Notes: generated by a model not told the origin, from the sequence alone. A DNA stretch of 64,000 nucleotides from Rhynchopus euleeides (GCA_963210315.1 OY723295.1:598501-662500); one strand, 5' to 3'. Counted from the first letter of the stretch, positions 1 through 10,743 are shown. Program-made: numbers and translations.

Positions 1-919
1 CCCATTGGTGGCTGGGGGGAACCTCTAGAGGTAGGGGGCAACCCATTAGTGGCTGGGGGGAACCTCTAGCGGTAGGGGGCAACCCATTGGTGGATGGGGG
101 GAACCTCTAGAGGTAGGTGGCAACCCATTAGTGGCTGGGGGGAACCTCTAGAGGTAGGGGGCAACCCATTAGTGGCTGGGGGGAACCTCTAGCGGTAGGG
201 GGCAACCCATTGGTGGATGGGGGGAACCTCTAGAGGTAGGTGGCAACCCATTAGTGGCTGGGGGAAACCTCTAGAGGTAGGGGGCAACCCATTAGTGGCT
301 GGGGGGAACCTCTAGAGGTAGGTGACAACCCATTGGTGGCAGGGGGGAACCTCTAGAGGTAGGGGGCAACCCATTAGGGGCTGGGGGGAACCTCTAGCGG
401 TAGGGGGCAACCCATTGGTGGATGGGGGGAACCTCTAGAGGTAGGTGGCAACCCATTAGTGGCTGGGGGGAACCTCTAGAGGTAGGGGGCAACCCATTGG
501 TGGATGGGGGGAACCTCTAGAGGTAGGTGGCAACCCATTAGTGGCTGGGGGGAACCTCTAGAGGTAGGGGGTAACCCGTTTGTGGGTGGGGGGGAACCCC
601 TAGAGGCAGGGGGTAACCCATTTGTGAGTGGGGGGAACCCCTAGAGGTAGGGGGTAACCCTTTTGTGAGTGGGGGGAACCCCTAGAGGTCGGGGGTAACC
701 CATTTGTGGGTGGGGGGAACCCCTAGAGGTAGGGGGTAACCCGTTTGTGGGTGGGGGGAACCCCTAGAGGTAGGGGGTAACCCATTTGTGAGTGGGGGGA
801 ACCCCTAGAGGCAGGGGGTAACCCATTAGTGGCTGGGGGGAACCCCTAGAGGTAGGGGGTAACCCGTTTGTGGGTGGGGGGAACCCCTAGAGGCAGGGGG
901 TAACCCGTTTGTGGGTGGG
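1..919. repeat. 41-bp satellite array, about 22 units
   Basis: Head-to-tail units of 41 bp, each with a CATT(A/G)GTGG-like segment, a G run, the palindrome CCTCTAGAGG and GGTAGGGGGCAACC. Two variants are stacked: units with CTCTAGAGG in the first 565 bases or so, and units with CCCTAGAGG and GTTTGTGGGTGG after that. The array starts before the window edge, so its full length is unknown. There are no unique spacers, so it is a satellite and not a CRISPR array. Confidence 0.95.
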
Positions 920-1982
920 ACCATTTGTGGTAAATTTACTGGGTTCTGTTTTCACACACTTTTTCGAGACAAAGAGATTTTGCCGAAAATTTTAGGCGGA
1001 TTTTTCAGGTGGTCGGAATTCAACCTGGCGGTGAAAAATCGCGGGATACGGCCGATCCACGGTCATTCCGTGGGTTTCTGGTCGAAAAAGTGCCTGTTTG
1101 GGAGGTGGCCCGAGAGGCCGACCGACCGGTCGGGTTGGTCACCTTGTCATACCAGGCTCTGGGCTGTACTACAAGTCCAGGTGCTCAGCAGCCACCTTCG
1201 GGGTGGGCCTCATGTGGGTCCCGAGGACGCTCTTGTGCCAGCCCCTCGACCCCCAGGGTGGTGGCGGAAAATAAATGCGTAAATTAATCCGAAAATTATT
1301 TTACGCCGTAAATTAATCCAAAAATACTTCACGGGAGTTTAGGTGGGTTTTCTGTTTAGGGGCCTTAAATAATTCTCGATCAGTACGATAAAAATACAAA
1401 CCCCACCCTGTTCCTTTGCGGAGGACCGCCCACTGGGCTCGGTGTGAAGTCACACCGGTTTCATCCCTATAAGCAGAACTGGTAAGCAACGTACGCCCGC
1501 CGACTGCACACGGGCAGATCAGGCGTTGTCGAGTAAAACAACCAAGGCAAGTTGCATGTTTGCGCCGCCTGTTTTTTTACTTCGACAAGAGAGCTTGTTC
1601 AGGCTGCTGCTTCAGCGCCAAGACTCCAGCAAAACCCAAAAGAGAAAGCTACAAACAGCCACTTGGCGTGGTGGATTTGTAGCATGTGCTCAAAAAGCGC
1701 TATTCGCTGTCTTTGACACTCACAGGAATGTCATGGTTGTTCGTTCATCGCACGAAACACACACATAAAAAATCCTGCAGAGCTGTGTTGTATTTTGGCA
1801 GGCCATGGTCCTGTGTGTGACGGCAATCACTTCGGCATTTCCTCTATCGTTGCATAATCGCCTGTCTTATTGGGAGAAACAGTATTGGGGGGGGGGGGTA
1901 TTCGAATCAGTAACAGCAACATACAACTGATACTCCTTCGCTAAGCCTGTCGGGAGGGAACGCCAGCTCAGTAGTGGAAAGC
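920..1982. other. No gene recognised
   Basis: The flank of the satellite. Short open frames exist in both directions, but none shows a domain or a protein-like composition. A run of 10 G lies near 1887. Confidence 0.5.
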
Positions 1983-2143
1983 GTCGCTTCAGCTCTGCCA
2001 CGCTTCCTCTACTATTCGTACTTTGTTTGATGCGTTTGACGCTTCCACACCCTAACAAAACACACTTGCATGGCGAAGGGCATAGTGTGTAGAGCACGGT
2101 TGGCTGAGCTGAATGATACTTTCCGTGTGGGTCGTGTGGGTAA
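1983..2143 (-). mobile_element. Old solo terminal repeat of the DIRS/VIPER-type family
   Basis: Read on the minus strand, this begins with a diverged form of the A repeat of the element at 6042-11022 (a TTACNCACAC-like start, then GTGCTCTACACAC). It ends with a diverged B repeat carrying the GAAGCGTCAAACGCATC-like word. No internal genes are present, so it is a bare A-B remnant. It is clearly more diverged from the full element than that element's own repeats are from each other, so it is an older fossil. Confidence 0.7.
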
Positions 2144-2729
2144 GGAGGTATGAATGCAAGATTCAAGAGGGATCTGTGGGTCCATGTGCCCAGCCTGGGG
2201 GGCGTATTTTTTGTTGTCCTGGCAGGGTTCTTTTGTAACAACATGCCAGGCCCATGCCACCAGAGCACCAGACCCCTGTTGAACATTACATTGAGTGGAT
2301 GACAATGCGAATGTAAATACACCACCTCCCGACCAACGTGACGCACTAGCCAGAGTGCGACTACTGGGTGGACTGGCACATGACGAGTGGTGCTTGTTAG
2401 GAGTGGGTGAATTGGTGAGAAGGGCACGCATGCACCTGCCGTGCATCTCGCCTGCCAGGCATCTAAAATATGGAAGTGTCTGTGTGTGTTGCGCATTCAC
2501 CGCGTGATCACCTCTCTCCATCCCTCAAGCACAATCGCAATGAAAAGTGTCAGCGGTGGTTGCTGGCTGCACCAAATCACTAGTCACGCCATTAGCCACA
2601 TCCACGAGACGCACTCTAGCTGGGCGCCGGGAGGGGGGGGGGCGGGGATAGACAGCGAGAATAACAGCGAGGGGAGGGGGGTTTTTTGATTGTCGAGAGT
2701 GAATGGAAAAGCAAGTCGCCCAGCACCTT
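2144..2729. other. No gene recognised; left flank of a foldback element
   Basis: No coding region is supported. The last 45 bases (about 2685-2729, ending CCCAGCACCTT) recur at 30125-30168, where the foldback element is absent. That makes the second locus a paralogous empty site. Confidence 0.5.
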
Positions 2730-3099
2730 CACGGTGGGATCTTGTAAATTTTACATGTATAACTACAAGTATATACATGTATTATACATGTATAATACTT
2801 GCATGTCAACTATTATACATGTATAATACATGTATATGCCTGAAATATACATGTAAAATACATGTATATCAAGTAAAAATACAAGTATAATACTTGCATG
2901 TCAACTATTATACTTGTATTTTTACTTGATATACATGTATTTTACATGTATATTTCAGGCATTTACATGTATTTTACATGTATAATACTTGTCATGCAAG
3001 TATTATACATGTAAAATACATGTAAATGCCTGAAATATACATGTAAAATACATGTATATCAAGTAAAAATACAAGTATAATAGTTGACATGCAAGTATT

Positions 3100-4090
3100 G
3101 GTGCCCCTGACGACCCCATATTGCGTAGTTTGTGCGTAGTGAAAAGGGGGGGGGGGGGTCTCATTTTTTGATTTACTCAGCCATTCTCTGTCTCTATGCC
3201 GGGACCCCAAACTCAAGGAGTTCTTGCTGTTCCGGGGTCAGTGAGGGTGCAGGCGCTTCAGGTGCTGCAGGTTCTTCAGGTGCTGCAGCGCTGGCAGCCT
3301 TCGGTGCGGGTTTCGACGCAGTCTTTGCAGGTCTCTTTGGGGGTGCCCTTTGGCGCGGTGCCTGCTTCAGCTCGTCGGGTGGAAGCATCAACGCATCATT
3401 AAGCGGTGCCTGCTTCAGCTCCTCCGGGTGGAAGCGTCAACGCATCATTAAGGAAGAAGGAAGCACAGTTGCTACGCTTTTTTGCAGCTGCAGGAAACGA
3501 CACCATACCCAACAACAATCCCCAGACCGTCGAGGGAGAGTGGGCGCCTGGATCCCGTGACACAGATCTCTAGTGCCGTTGTGATCCCCTCGGATAACGT
3601 CTCCTGGACGTTGTCAGCGGAGGTTGCCTGTGTGGCGGTGACCTCCGTATACCCCGCGGGATCCAGTGCCAGTAGCGCCTTCTTCAGCTTTTCGTCGACC
3701 CCTCGGCCGACGCTCTCCTTGATGTCAAGGGCCACCTTCAGGGTGGCACCTCGCAGCGCCCTGAAGGCTGTGATCGTATCATCATTCACAATCTCGAGAG
3801 TGTTCTACGCGGCTCCTGGAACTCACTTCCTTCTCAGGTGTTTCTGGGCATGGGGCAACCTTGCCCAGGTGTTTCTGGAGTCCCGCCCCACATGTCGTGC
3901 GTTCTTTCGTACGGTGTATAGTGAGTTCTGGCAATAATTTTTTGCTCGGTCAGCGCAGTGCCTCCAGTCCTGTCTCAGTAGCCACACAGAAAGGGGGACC
4001 AAAAAAAACTGGGGGGGGACCAAAAAGCGAGACCCCCCCCCCAGATTGCGTAGTTTGTGCGTAGTGAAAAAGGGGTAAATCAGGGGCACC
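3100..4090. mobile_element. 991-bp TIR element G inserted in foldback copy 1
   Basis: Terminal inverted repeats GGTGCCCCTGA and TCAGGGGCACC are flanked by AAGTATT on both sides (an 8-bp CAAGTATT if the last base of the TIR is excluded). Removing it restores the foldback sequence. Just inside both ends, in the same orientation, is a shared 26-base block (ATTGCGTAGTTTGTGC...) at about 3119-3145 and 4043-4070. Length and target duplication suit an hAT-like non-autonomous element, but no transposase is recognised. Confidence 0.75.
3194..3789 (-). pseudogene. Coding-like fragment inside element G
   Basis: Two minus-strand frames look protein-like. One (3472-3789) is charged and helical, with the segment SVGRGVDEKLKKALLALD. 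The other (3194-3391) is Ala/Pro/Lys-rich and begins MMLPPDELKQAP. A short sequence with GTGGAAGC(A/G)TCAACGCATCA is duplicated at 3379 and 3427. The frames are not continuous, so I read this as cargo or a decayed gene of element G. No family recognised. Confidence 0.3.
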
Positions 4091-4122
4091 AAGTATTATA
4101 CTTGTATTTTTACTTGATATAC

Positions 4123-5494
4123 CTTGTCCTGGGCAAGACGTTAAACTACCTGGGAGGGCTTCCCCAGACCATGACGGGTGCTTGCACCAGGAGTTTGAAA
4201 CAGCCACTCATGCCTTGCGATGCTCAAGTGCCTGCTGGACCCCTATGTCCTTCAGGCCCAAAGCAGGCAACGATATGGGAGCAACCTAACAGGGGAGGTG
4301 AAGAGGGCACGGGTCTTAGCCTGATGACACACTGCAACCTCAAGGTGACTGGCGACACCTCTCCCACAGTCTGCGGCGACTCTGCCGTGGCGACAAGGCT
4401 TCCTGTCATGGGAGATCGCTGCGTGGATCAACGTGGCACCACCCGTGTGCTCGGCAGGTTGTTTCGGCACCTGTTTTCTCCGTGTCATGCTTTTCGTGAG
4501 CGTGTCAGGGATGTTGGCACACGCTGGGGAGGGTTCACATGATGACATAACATATATCAGAAGCACACACCCACGTGGCGCTGTCCTTGGCAGGACTTTG
4601 AAAGTGCCGCCTTGATATCCTTGTTGGATAGAACCCTCATATCACACCCTCAATCAGCTGACGATTTGTTGTGATTTTTTGTGATCGGTTGTGATCGGGT
4701 GTGATTTGTTGTGACGTGATGTGAATTTGTTTGGATTTCCTGTGGCTACCGTGGTTTTCGCGTTGGGTCTGAGGCAGGGCACTATGACCCAGTAGTGGTG
4801 TGGAGGTAATGATGTTGAGAACCACGACGGGTCGCAGGGGGGGTAGGGGTGGGGCATGATAGGAGGGGGGGGGGGGGGGGCGTTCGTACACCTCAACGAT
4901 CCTTGCTATCGCCATGAAATCGTACTCCGTTCGCAATATCAAGAGAACACCCTGCCCAGCAGCAACAGCAAAAAAGCAGATTTAGATGAGGGTCACAACA
5001 CTACGCACTGGCAGGAGTCTTGTTGTGGTAAAAAGCACGGCTGGTTGTGTCTACGTTTCGAGCCTTCCATACTACGTCCTCCTCTCGCCGGCTCTCATCA
5101 GGTACGGAGCGAGGATCATTGGAACCTGGGGGGATCAATTCCCAGGCAGACACAACCAGCACTGTGCACAACACTGGGGTGGGTGAGATGAGGTTGGGTG
5201 AAGCCGGGGGGTGTTTTATTGTCGGAAGTGAAGGCAAAGAGAGATATGGCCGGGGGAACGGGGAGGGAGGGGTTATGGCGAAATGTGGGGGTAGAAATAA
5301 GAAAGTGCCGTGCGGGGGGGGGGGGGGGGGGGGGCAGGGTCTGGGGTATTCCGGGGGTCGTGAACGTCGGAGGGGGGGGGGGTCAACAGTAGACAAACCC
5401 GCTGTCTACATTTGTTGTAAAACTCAAGTGGAACACTTAAACTTCCGCAAAAAAACATCCACATGGGGGGGGGGGGGGGCTGCAGGGGTTTGTT
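4123..5494. other. No gene recognised; simple repeats
   Basis: Holds a degenerate tandem of GTTGTGAT-like 10 to 11-mers at about 4660-4730. Long poly-G runs lie near 4862-4880, 5317-5334 and 5466-5480. Open frames here are short or low in complexity. Confidence 0.5.
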
Positions 5495-6041
5495 CACGGT
5501 GGGATCTTGTAAATTTTACATGTATAACTACAAGTATATACATGTATTATACATGTATAATACTTGCATGTCAACTATTATACATGTATAATACATGTAA
5601 ATGCCTGAAATATACATGTAAAATACATGTATATCAAGTAAAAATACAAGTATAATACTTGCATGTCAACTATTATACTTGTATTTTTACTTGATATACA
5701 TGTATTTTACATGTATATTTCAGGCATTTACATGTATTTTACATGTATAATACTTGTCATGCAAGTATTATACATGTAAAATACTTGCATGACAAGTAAA
5801 ATACTTGCATGCAAGTAAAATACATGTATTTTACTTGCATGCAAGTATTTTACTTGTCATGCAAGTATTATACATGTATTTTACTTGTCATGCAAGTATT
5901 TTACATGTATAATACTTGCATGACAAGTATTATACATGTAAAATACATGTAAATGCCTGAAATATACATGTAAAATACATGTATATCAAGTAAAAATACA
6001 AGTATAATAGTTGACATGCAAGTATTATACTTGTATTTTTA

Positions 6042-6244
6042 TTACGCACACTTGTGAGCAGAAAATGTCACTCCACCACAGCCAAACGTGCTCCGCACAC
6101 CACTAGCCTCCCCCATCACAGGAGTTGAGGTTTTGTGTGTGGAAGCGTCAACGCAAACTTTTTATCAGGGAAGCGTTTAGGACACAGGAGGTATATCAGT
6201 CAGAAGAGGGGCGCCAAGGGGGCAGAGGGGAGATACTTCAGCGG
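6042..6244 (+). repeat. Split direct repeat A1
   Basis: Begins TTACGCACACTTGTGAGC and ends ACTTCAGCGG. Identical to A2 at 10744-10946. Contains the word GTGGAAGCGTCAACGC that also opens the B repeats. Confidence 0.93.
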
Positions 6245-6815
6245 CTCGCACCGCACAACACGGCAGAGGGGAGATACTTCAGCGGCTAGCACCGCACAAC
6301 ACGGCAGAGGGGAGACACTTCAGCGGCTAGCACCGCGCAACACAGGCAGAGGGGAGATACTTCAGCGGCTCGCACCGCACAACACGGCAGAGGGGAGACA
6401 CTTCAGCGGCTAGCACCGCGCAACACAGGCAGAGGGGGGATACTTCAGCGGCTCGCACCGCACAACACGGCAGAGGGGAGATACTTCAGCGGCTAGCACC
6501 GCACAACACAGGCAGAGGGGAGATACTTCAGCGGCTCGCACCGCACAACACGGCAGAGGGGAGACACTTCAGCGGCTAGCACCGCGCAACGCAGGCAGAG
6601 GGGGGATACTTCAGCGGCTCGCACCGCACAACACGGCAGAGGAGAGATACTTCAGCGGCTAGCACCGCACAACACAGGCAGAGGGGAGATACTTCAGCGG
6701 CTCGCACCGCACAACGCAGGCAGAGGGGAGATACTTCAGCGGCTCGCACCGCACAACACGGCAGAGGGGAGATACTTCAGCGGCTAGAACCGCACAACAC
6801 AGACAGAGGGGGCAG
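6219..6815. repeat. About 14 tandem 41-42 bp units in the retroelement leader
   Basis: Units run GGCAGAGGGGAGATACTTCA then GCGGCT(C/A)GCACCGC and ACAACAC, in two alternating variants (TCGCACC and TAGCACC). The first unit lies inside A1 and the array reaches almost to the gag-like start at 6826. The right repeat A2 holds only one unit, so the array grew after or apart from the terminal repeats. A promoter or leader role is a guess from position. Confidence 0.9.
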
Positions 6816-6825
6816 GCATGAGGAG

Positions 6826-7860
6826 ATGGCAAGCTTCGACGCCGCCACGGCTGACTGGGACCGTATCCCGATTCCCCCGTTGGCCAAGACCGCAGCCGTC
6901 GCACCCCGGGCGGGCTGCGTCTTCCCCACCTGCGACACCATCCACGGCGGCGGCGCCACAGCCCATTCGTGCCACACGTGCGGGCGTACGACGGTGCCGT
7001 CATGCCTGAGGAAGCGCATCCCGACGGCGGCGGCGAACGAGTGGCTGGAGATGTGGGGGGAAGTCGGGTGGACTTGCCCCGTGTGCACGTGGGAGGCCCT
7101 CGAGAGGGAGAGGGACGAAGCAGACGCCGAGATGTGGGACGGAGAGGAGTACGACGAGGAGTCCTCCAGCGAGAGGGTACCGGCGCCACCACCCAAGGAG
7201 GACACGAACGCCGCGGCTCTAGCCACCATCCTGCAGGAGATCCGGGAGCTCAGGAGCGAAGTGACAGGCCTGAGGGGGACGGTGGAGGAGCAGAAGAAGG
7301 AGATAGCTGAGCTGAAACTCAGCCAGAAGAAGGCCGACCAGGACCTCCCCGCGGGTTTCACGGCGCACGTCGTCTCGACTTGGGGAGACGCGCTGACAAC
7401 GCCGAGCGAGCAGCGCCTTGTGAAGGCGGAGGTGACGCGGGTGTTCCGCAAGGCGGAGCTGGAGAGCGGGCCAGACGCCCCCGATTGGCACCACGAGATG
7501 GCGTCGCGTTTCGAGCGGGTGCACGAAATGTTCGACCTAATCAAGCAGACAAACGATGTCGCCCCCTTCGTGACACCACTCCACAAAGTCATCGTCGAGA
7601 TGAACAGCTACGCACTGCTGCGAGGCCGCGCGGGGGCGCGCCACTACCAGGGGAAGGCGAAGGCCCTATCACCCTCCGACTACACGGTTGCCCTCCACAG
7701 GAGGTTCATCGAAGAGGGCAGAGCCAAGCAAGAGGCAGTGTGGGCAAAAGCGGAGGCGAAGGCCGAAGACAGATCGGTGCCATACCGGCTCCCAAGCAAG
7801 GGCAGGGGCCGGAGCGCGGGAAAGGGACGCGCGTCGAAGGGACTCGGGAAGCGGAACTGA
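6826..7860 (+). CDS. Gag-like first part of the DIRS/VIPER-type element
   Basis: 344 residues from an ATG directly after the leader repeats. The N-terminal 90 residues hold four paired Cys/His groups (GCVFPTC, HSCHTCG, WTCPVC) that could form zinc ribbons. A coiled-coil stretch follows, rich in E, K and L (around residues 130-165), and a basic, Gly/Arg/Ser-rich tail suited to nucleic-acid binding. No conserved capsid motif is recognised. The role is assigned from position upstream of YR and RT. Confidence 0.6.
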   Translation: MASFDAATADWDRIPIPPLAKTAAVAPRAGCVFPTCDTIHGGGATAHSCHTCGRTTVPSCLRKRIPTAAANEWLEMWGEVGWTCPVCTWEALERERDEADAEMWDGEEYDEESSSERVPAPPPKEDTNAAALATILQEIRELRSEVTGLRGTVEEQKKEIAELKLSQKKADQDLPAGFTAHVVSTWGDALTTPSEQRLVKAEVTRVFRKAELESGPDAPDWHHEMASRFERVHEMFDLIKQTNDVAPFVTPLHKVIVEMNSYALLRGRAGARHYQGKAKALSPSDYTVALHRRFIEEGRAKQEAVWAKAEAKAEDRSVPYRLPSKGRGRSAGKGRASKGLGKRN

Positions 7861-7902
7861 CCGGACAAGGGGGGACACTACGGCCTGCTGTACCAGGAGG
7901 CC

Positions 7903-8850
7903 GTGCCGACCCTCCCCCCGACCGGTCGGGGGCGGCCGTTGAAGAAGGGCACCCGGCTGACACCCCAGAAGTGCAAGGAGATCCGCGACTCTTTCCAAAA
8001 GACCCTGACACACGCCCTCGCCCCGACCTACTGGAAGACACTACGCAGAGCATACGACCAGTACACACAGTTCCGCAGGCAGTGGGCAGACACAGCGGGG
8101 AGAATGCCGCCACACGACGAGTGCGCGATGCTATGGGCGACCAGCCAACGTTTGGGGGGCCTGTCGACGTCCTCGACCCTGCAGTACCTGAACAACATCG
8201 CAGGGGCCCTCAGGAGATTCGAGGGCTACCCGCTCGACAGTGTCCAGGTCCTCAGCGATTACCGCCGCGCGCTCAAGCGGCAGGGAGCGCTGAAGCCGAA
8301 GCGCCAGGCACAACCCGCGACCCCACAGGACATTCGAAGGGCGATCGAACGCGAACCGCGCCGACTGGTACAGCTGCTGCTGGGCATCATGTGGAGGGGG
8401 GCTGCGCGCGTGTCAGATGCACTCCGCCTCGACGTGAAGGATGTTCAGCCGGACCCGGACAACGACGTAGTCAACATCCGCTGGACGCAGTCAAAGTCGG
8501 ACCCGTTCCGTGTCGGGCACATCACAGGCATCACCCTGCAGGCAGGCCTCCGGAAGATCCTGGAGCGGCGTCTCAGGCAGGCAGAAAAACGCAAGCAGAC
8601 AACCCTGTTCCCCCCAAGTGTAGGGTACCGCTGTGCGACAAAGGCAATCAAGAGAGCCAGGGCGACTCTGACTACACACTCCCTCCGCCGCGGCGCGCTG
8701 ACACATCTGGCGAGGAAGGGAGTGCCCCTGGAGGAAGTCAGGCTGCTGTCACGACATGCCACAGTGGACGGGGTGATTCGCTACGTGTCGGCGGCGGAGA
8801 ATGCGCGCGCGAGAGACACGGCGAGGATATCAGCGAAGATCGACCAGTGA
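7903..8850 (+). CDS. Tyrosine recombinase of the DIRS/VIPER-type element
   Basis: About 315 residues. The catalytic set is visible: the first Arg in WRGAARVSDALRL, the HSLRRG motif (His and second Arg), a further His in LLSRHATVDG, and the nucleophile Tyr in VIRYVS. The N-terminal part is a helical SAM-like core-binding region. It would join the circular DNA copy to the target without making a duplication, which fits the junctions seen. It sits between the gag-like and RT parts. Confidence 0.88.
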   Translation: MPTLPPTGRGRPLKKGTRLTPQKCKEIRDSFQKTLTHALAPTYWKTLRRAYDQYTQFRRQWADTAGRMPPHDECAMLWATSQRLGGLSTSSTLQYLNNIAGALRRFEGYPLDSVQVLSDYRRALKRQGALKPKRQAQPATPQDIRRAIEREPRRLVQLLLGIMWRGAARVSDALRLDVKDVQPDPDNDVVNIRWTQSKSDPFRVGHITGITLQAGLRKILERRLRQAEKRKQTTLFPPSVGYRCATKAIKRARATLTTHSLRRGALTHLARKGVPLEEVRLLSRHATVDGVIRYVSAAENARARDTARISAKIDQ

Positions 8851-8933
8851 GGAGGCGTCGGCGGAGACGAACGAAGCGGGGAGGGGACCCGCAGACATCA
8901 TCATCACACTTCCCGGCAAAGCTCCGACGCCTG

Positions 8934-10619
8934 ATGGCGCCACAGGAGGCTTATCAGGAAGTGGGTCAGACCGAAGACGACCCGGACACCGACGAGTCGT
9001 ACGGGCCAGGCATTGAAAACGGGTATGAGAGCGACCTCGCGGTGTGCGCGGGAGACAAGCTGCTGCGGCCGGCAAAGGAGGGGCGTGATGCGGGGACACA
9101 CGGTGAAGCCATCGCACCGATCTGCAAGACACGGCTCGACCTCGACAGGCTGGTGGAGATGGACACGGCAGGGGAGTTGGACGGCGTGATAGATCTGATC
9201 CGGGAGCCGAGGGTATTTGAGAACGCGCTGCTGCCAGGCGCAAGGGAGGCGTTCAGACGCCACCGCAAGGTATCCCGACACATGCTGCAACACCTCGACG
9301 ACCTGGAGGGCTTCGGAGTGCTGAAGGAGGCGGATGCTGCCGCCTACCTCACCCTCCCGGCTTTCACCGTGTCCAAAAAGTCGGGAGGATTACGCTTCAT
9401 CGTCGACGCCAGGCCGCTCAACAAGCACATGGTCCGACCCCCGGACATGCGCCTGGACGACATCATCGAGGTGACGCGACGCATTGCTCTCGCAGAGTGG
9501 GTCGTGATGGCGGACGCGCGGAGCTGGTTCTACCAGTTCCCAGTGCAGAAGGAAATCCAGCGCTTTTTTGGAGTCTGGGTCGGGGGTGAACGCGACGAGT
9601 TCATCAAGACATTCCTCACCGTCATGTGCATGGGCTGGTCGCACTCTCCATCTATCGCGAACAGGAGCGCAAGGGTGCTGCTCCCGCCCAGCCAGGGGAT
9701 CTGCTGGATCGACAACTTCGTGGTGCTGGGGCGAACCCGAGAGGAGGTGGCGAACCAATACGCTGCTTTCCTCGGGCGGTGCAGGGAAGTCCGAGCGGCG
9801 CTGAACTTCGACGACCCACAGCACGGAAGACCGACACAGCACTTCTCCGTGTTCGGCATCGAGTTCGACTTACAACGGCACACTTTCAGGATGGACCCGG
9901 CCTGGATCCGAAAGATCATCGAGCGCAGCGAGCTGGGGGCACTGCTCGAGGGGAGCTCGACGCCGCGCGGGGTGTTTCGGGTGTTCGGTGCGCTCGTGTG
10001 GCAGTCCTACGTCATGCGCGCCCCAATGTGCTACATGCCGGCAGCCCTTTCATTCATCCGACGAGTGGCGAAGCGGGCACACGCGGAAGGGGGTACGTGG
10101 GATGCAGTATGCACAGTACCCACCTCGGTGCAGCGTGAGACTGTGGACCGTATGCGCTTCATCGCAGTGAACGACTGGCGGGCCGCGACTGACCCCCCCT
10201 TCGTGGTATCGCTATGGACAGATGCATCATCGCGCGAGTGGGCCGCCATTCTAGTCAGGCCAGAGGGGGAGACAGTCGCACAGGGAACGTTCCGCGGAGC
10301 GGACGAGGGGGCGCACATTTTCCTAAAGGAGGCACACGCCGTCTGGCAAGGCCTGCGACTGGCTCAGAGGTATACAGACATGACCGTGACATGCTACATC
10401 GACAACCTCCCCCTTGTGTTCTCGATGCGCAGGGGCCACTGCTCCAACTTCCGCGGCAACCTGGTGTTGCAGGAGATCTTCACCATCGCCCGGAAGAATA
10501 GGATGCGGCTCCGACCGCAGTGGGTGGCTTCCCAGGACCAGAGAGCTGACGAATACACCCGGGGTAAGCAAGCGGCAGACCCGGCTTTCCTGGAGACACG
10601 CCCGATACCCGGCGCGTAA
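8934..10619 (+). CDS. Reverse transcriptase and RNase H of the DIRS/VIPER-type element
   Basis: RT motifs include SKKSGGLRFIVDARPLNK, an Asp-bearing segment VVMADARSWFYQFPV, MGWSHSPSIANRSA and the catalytic strand WIDNFVVLG. There WIDN stands in the place of the usual YxDD box, a replacement I recall from DIRS/VIPER-like RTs. RNase H follows with SLWTDASSREWAAILV, a Glu in FLKEAHAVWQGL and an Asp in TCYIDNLPLVFS. The start is the first ATG in the frame after the recombinase region and is a choice, not proof. Confidence 0.87.
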   Translation: MAPQEAYQEVGQTEDDPDTDESYGPGIENGYESDLAVCAGDKLLRPAKEGRDAGTHGEAIAPICKTRLDLDRLVEMDTAGELDGVIDLIREPRVFENALLPGAREAFRRHRKVSRHMLQHLDDLEGFGVLKEADAAAYLTLPAFTVSKKSGGLRFIVDARPLNKHMVRPPDMRLDDIIEVTRRIALAEWVVMADARSWFYQFPVQKEIQRFFGVWVGGERDEFIKTFLTVMCMGWSHSPSIANRSARVLLPPSQGICWIDNFVVLGRTREEVANQYAAFLGRCREVRAALNFDDPQHGRPTQHFSVFGIEFDLQRHTFRMDPAWIRKIIERSELGALLEGSSTPRGVFRVFGALVWQSYVMRAPMCYMPAALSFIRRVAKRAHAEGGTWDAVCTVPTSVQRETVDRMRFIAVNDWRAATDPPFVVSLWTDASSREWAAILVRPEGETVAQGTFRGADEGAHIFLKEAHAVWQGLRLAQRYTDMTVTCYIDNLPLVFSMRRGHCSNFRGNLVLQEIFTIARKNRMRLRPQWVASQDQRADEYTRGKQAADPAFLETRPIPGA

Positions 10620-10678
10620 CTTCCGCGGCCGTCCCGAGAGACCAGGGACGGCCACGTCCCTCCGGATGAGGGTCCTGA

Positions 10679-10743
10679 GTGGAAGCGTCAACGCATCACA
10701 AACAAAATACGAGTAAAGAGCGGCTGTACTGGAGTGACATTTT
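10679..10743 (+). repeat. Split direct repeat B1
   Basis: 65 bp starting GTGGAAGCGTCAACGCATCA and ending GAGTGACATTTT, identical to B2. Its last base abuts A2, which is the junction expected in a circular intermediate. Confidence 0.93.

Larger units (their letters stand above)
2730..4122. mobile_element. Foldback (MITE-like) element F, copy 1, interrupted and truncated
   Basis: Starts with CACGGTGGGATCTTGTAAAT and continues as dense repeats of TACATGTA, ACTTGCATG and their complements, so almost the whole element can fold on itself. The left arm runs 2730-3099. A 991-bp element (3100-4090) interrupts it, and the arm resumes at 4091 and breaks off near 4122 without the terminal inverted repeat. 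No coding capacity. A dinucleotide TT precedes it, matching the TT or TA duplications of the other copies. Confidence 0.85.

Noticed and set aside
1-919. CRISPR array
   Set aside because: Units are adjacent with no unique spacers, and the region is eukaryotic.
911-1287. Protein-coding gene next to the satellite
   Set aside because: Two overlapping frames of similar length, no domain, and no splice or start context.
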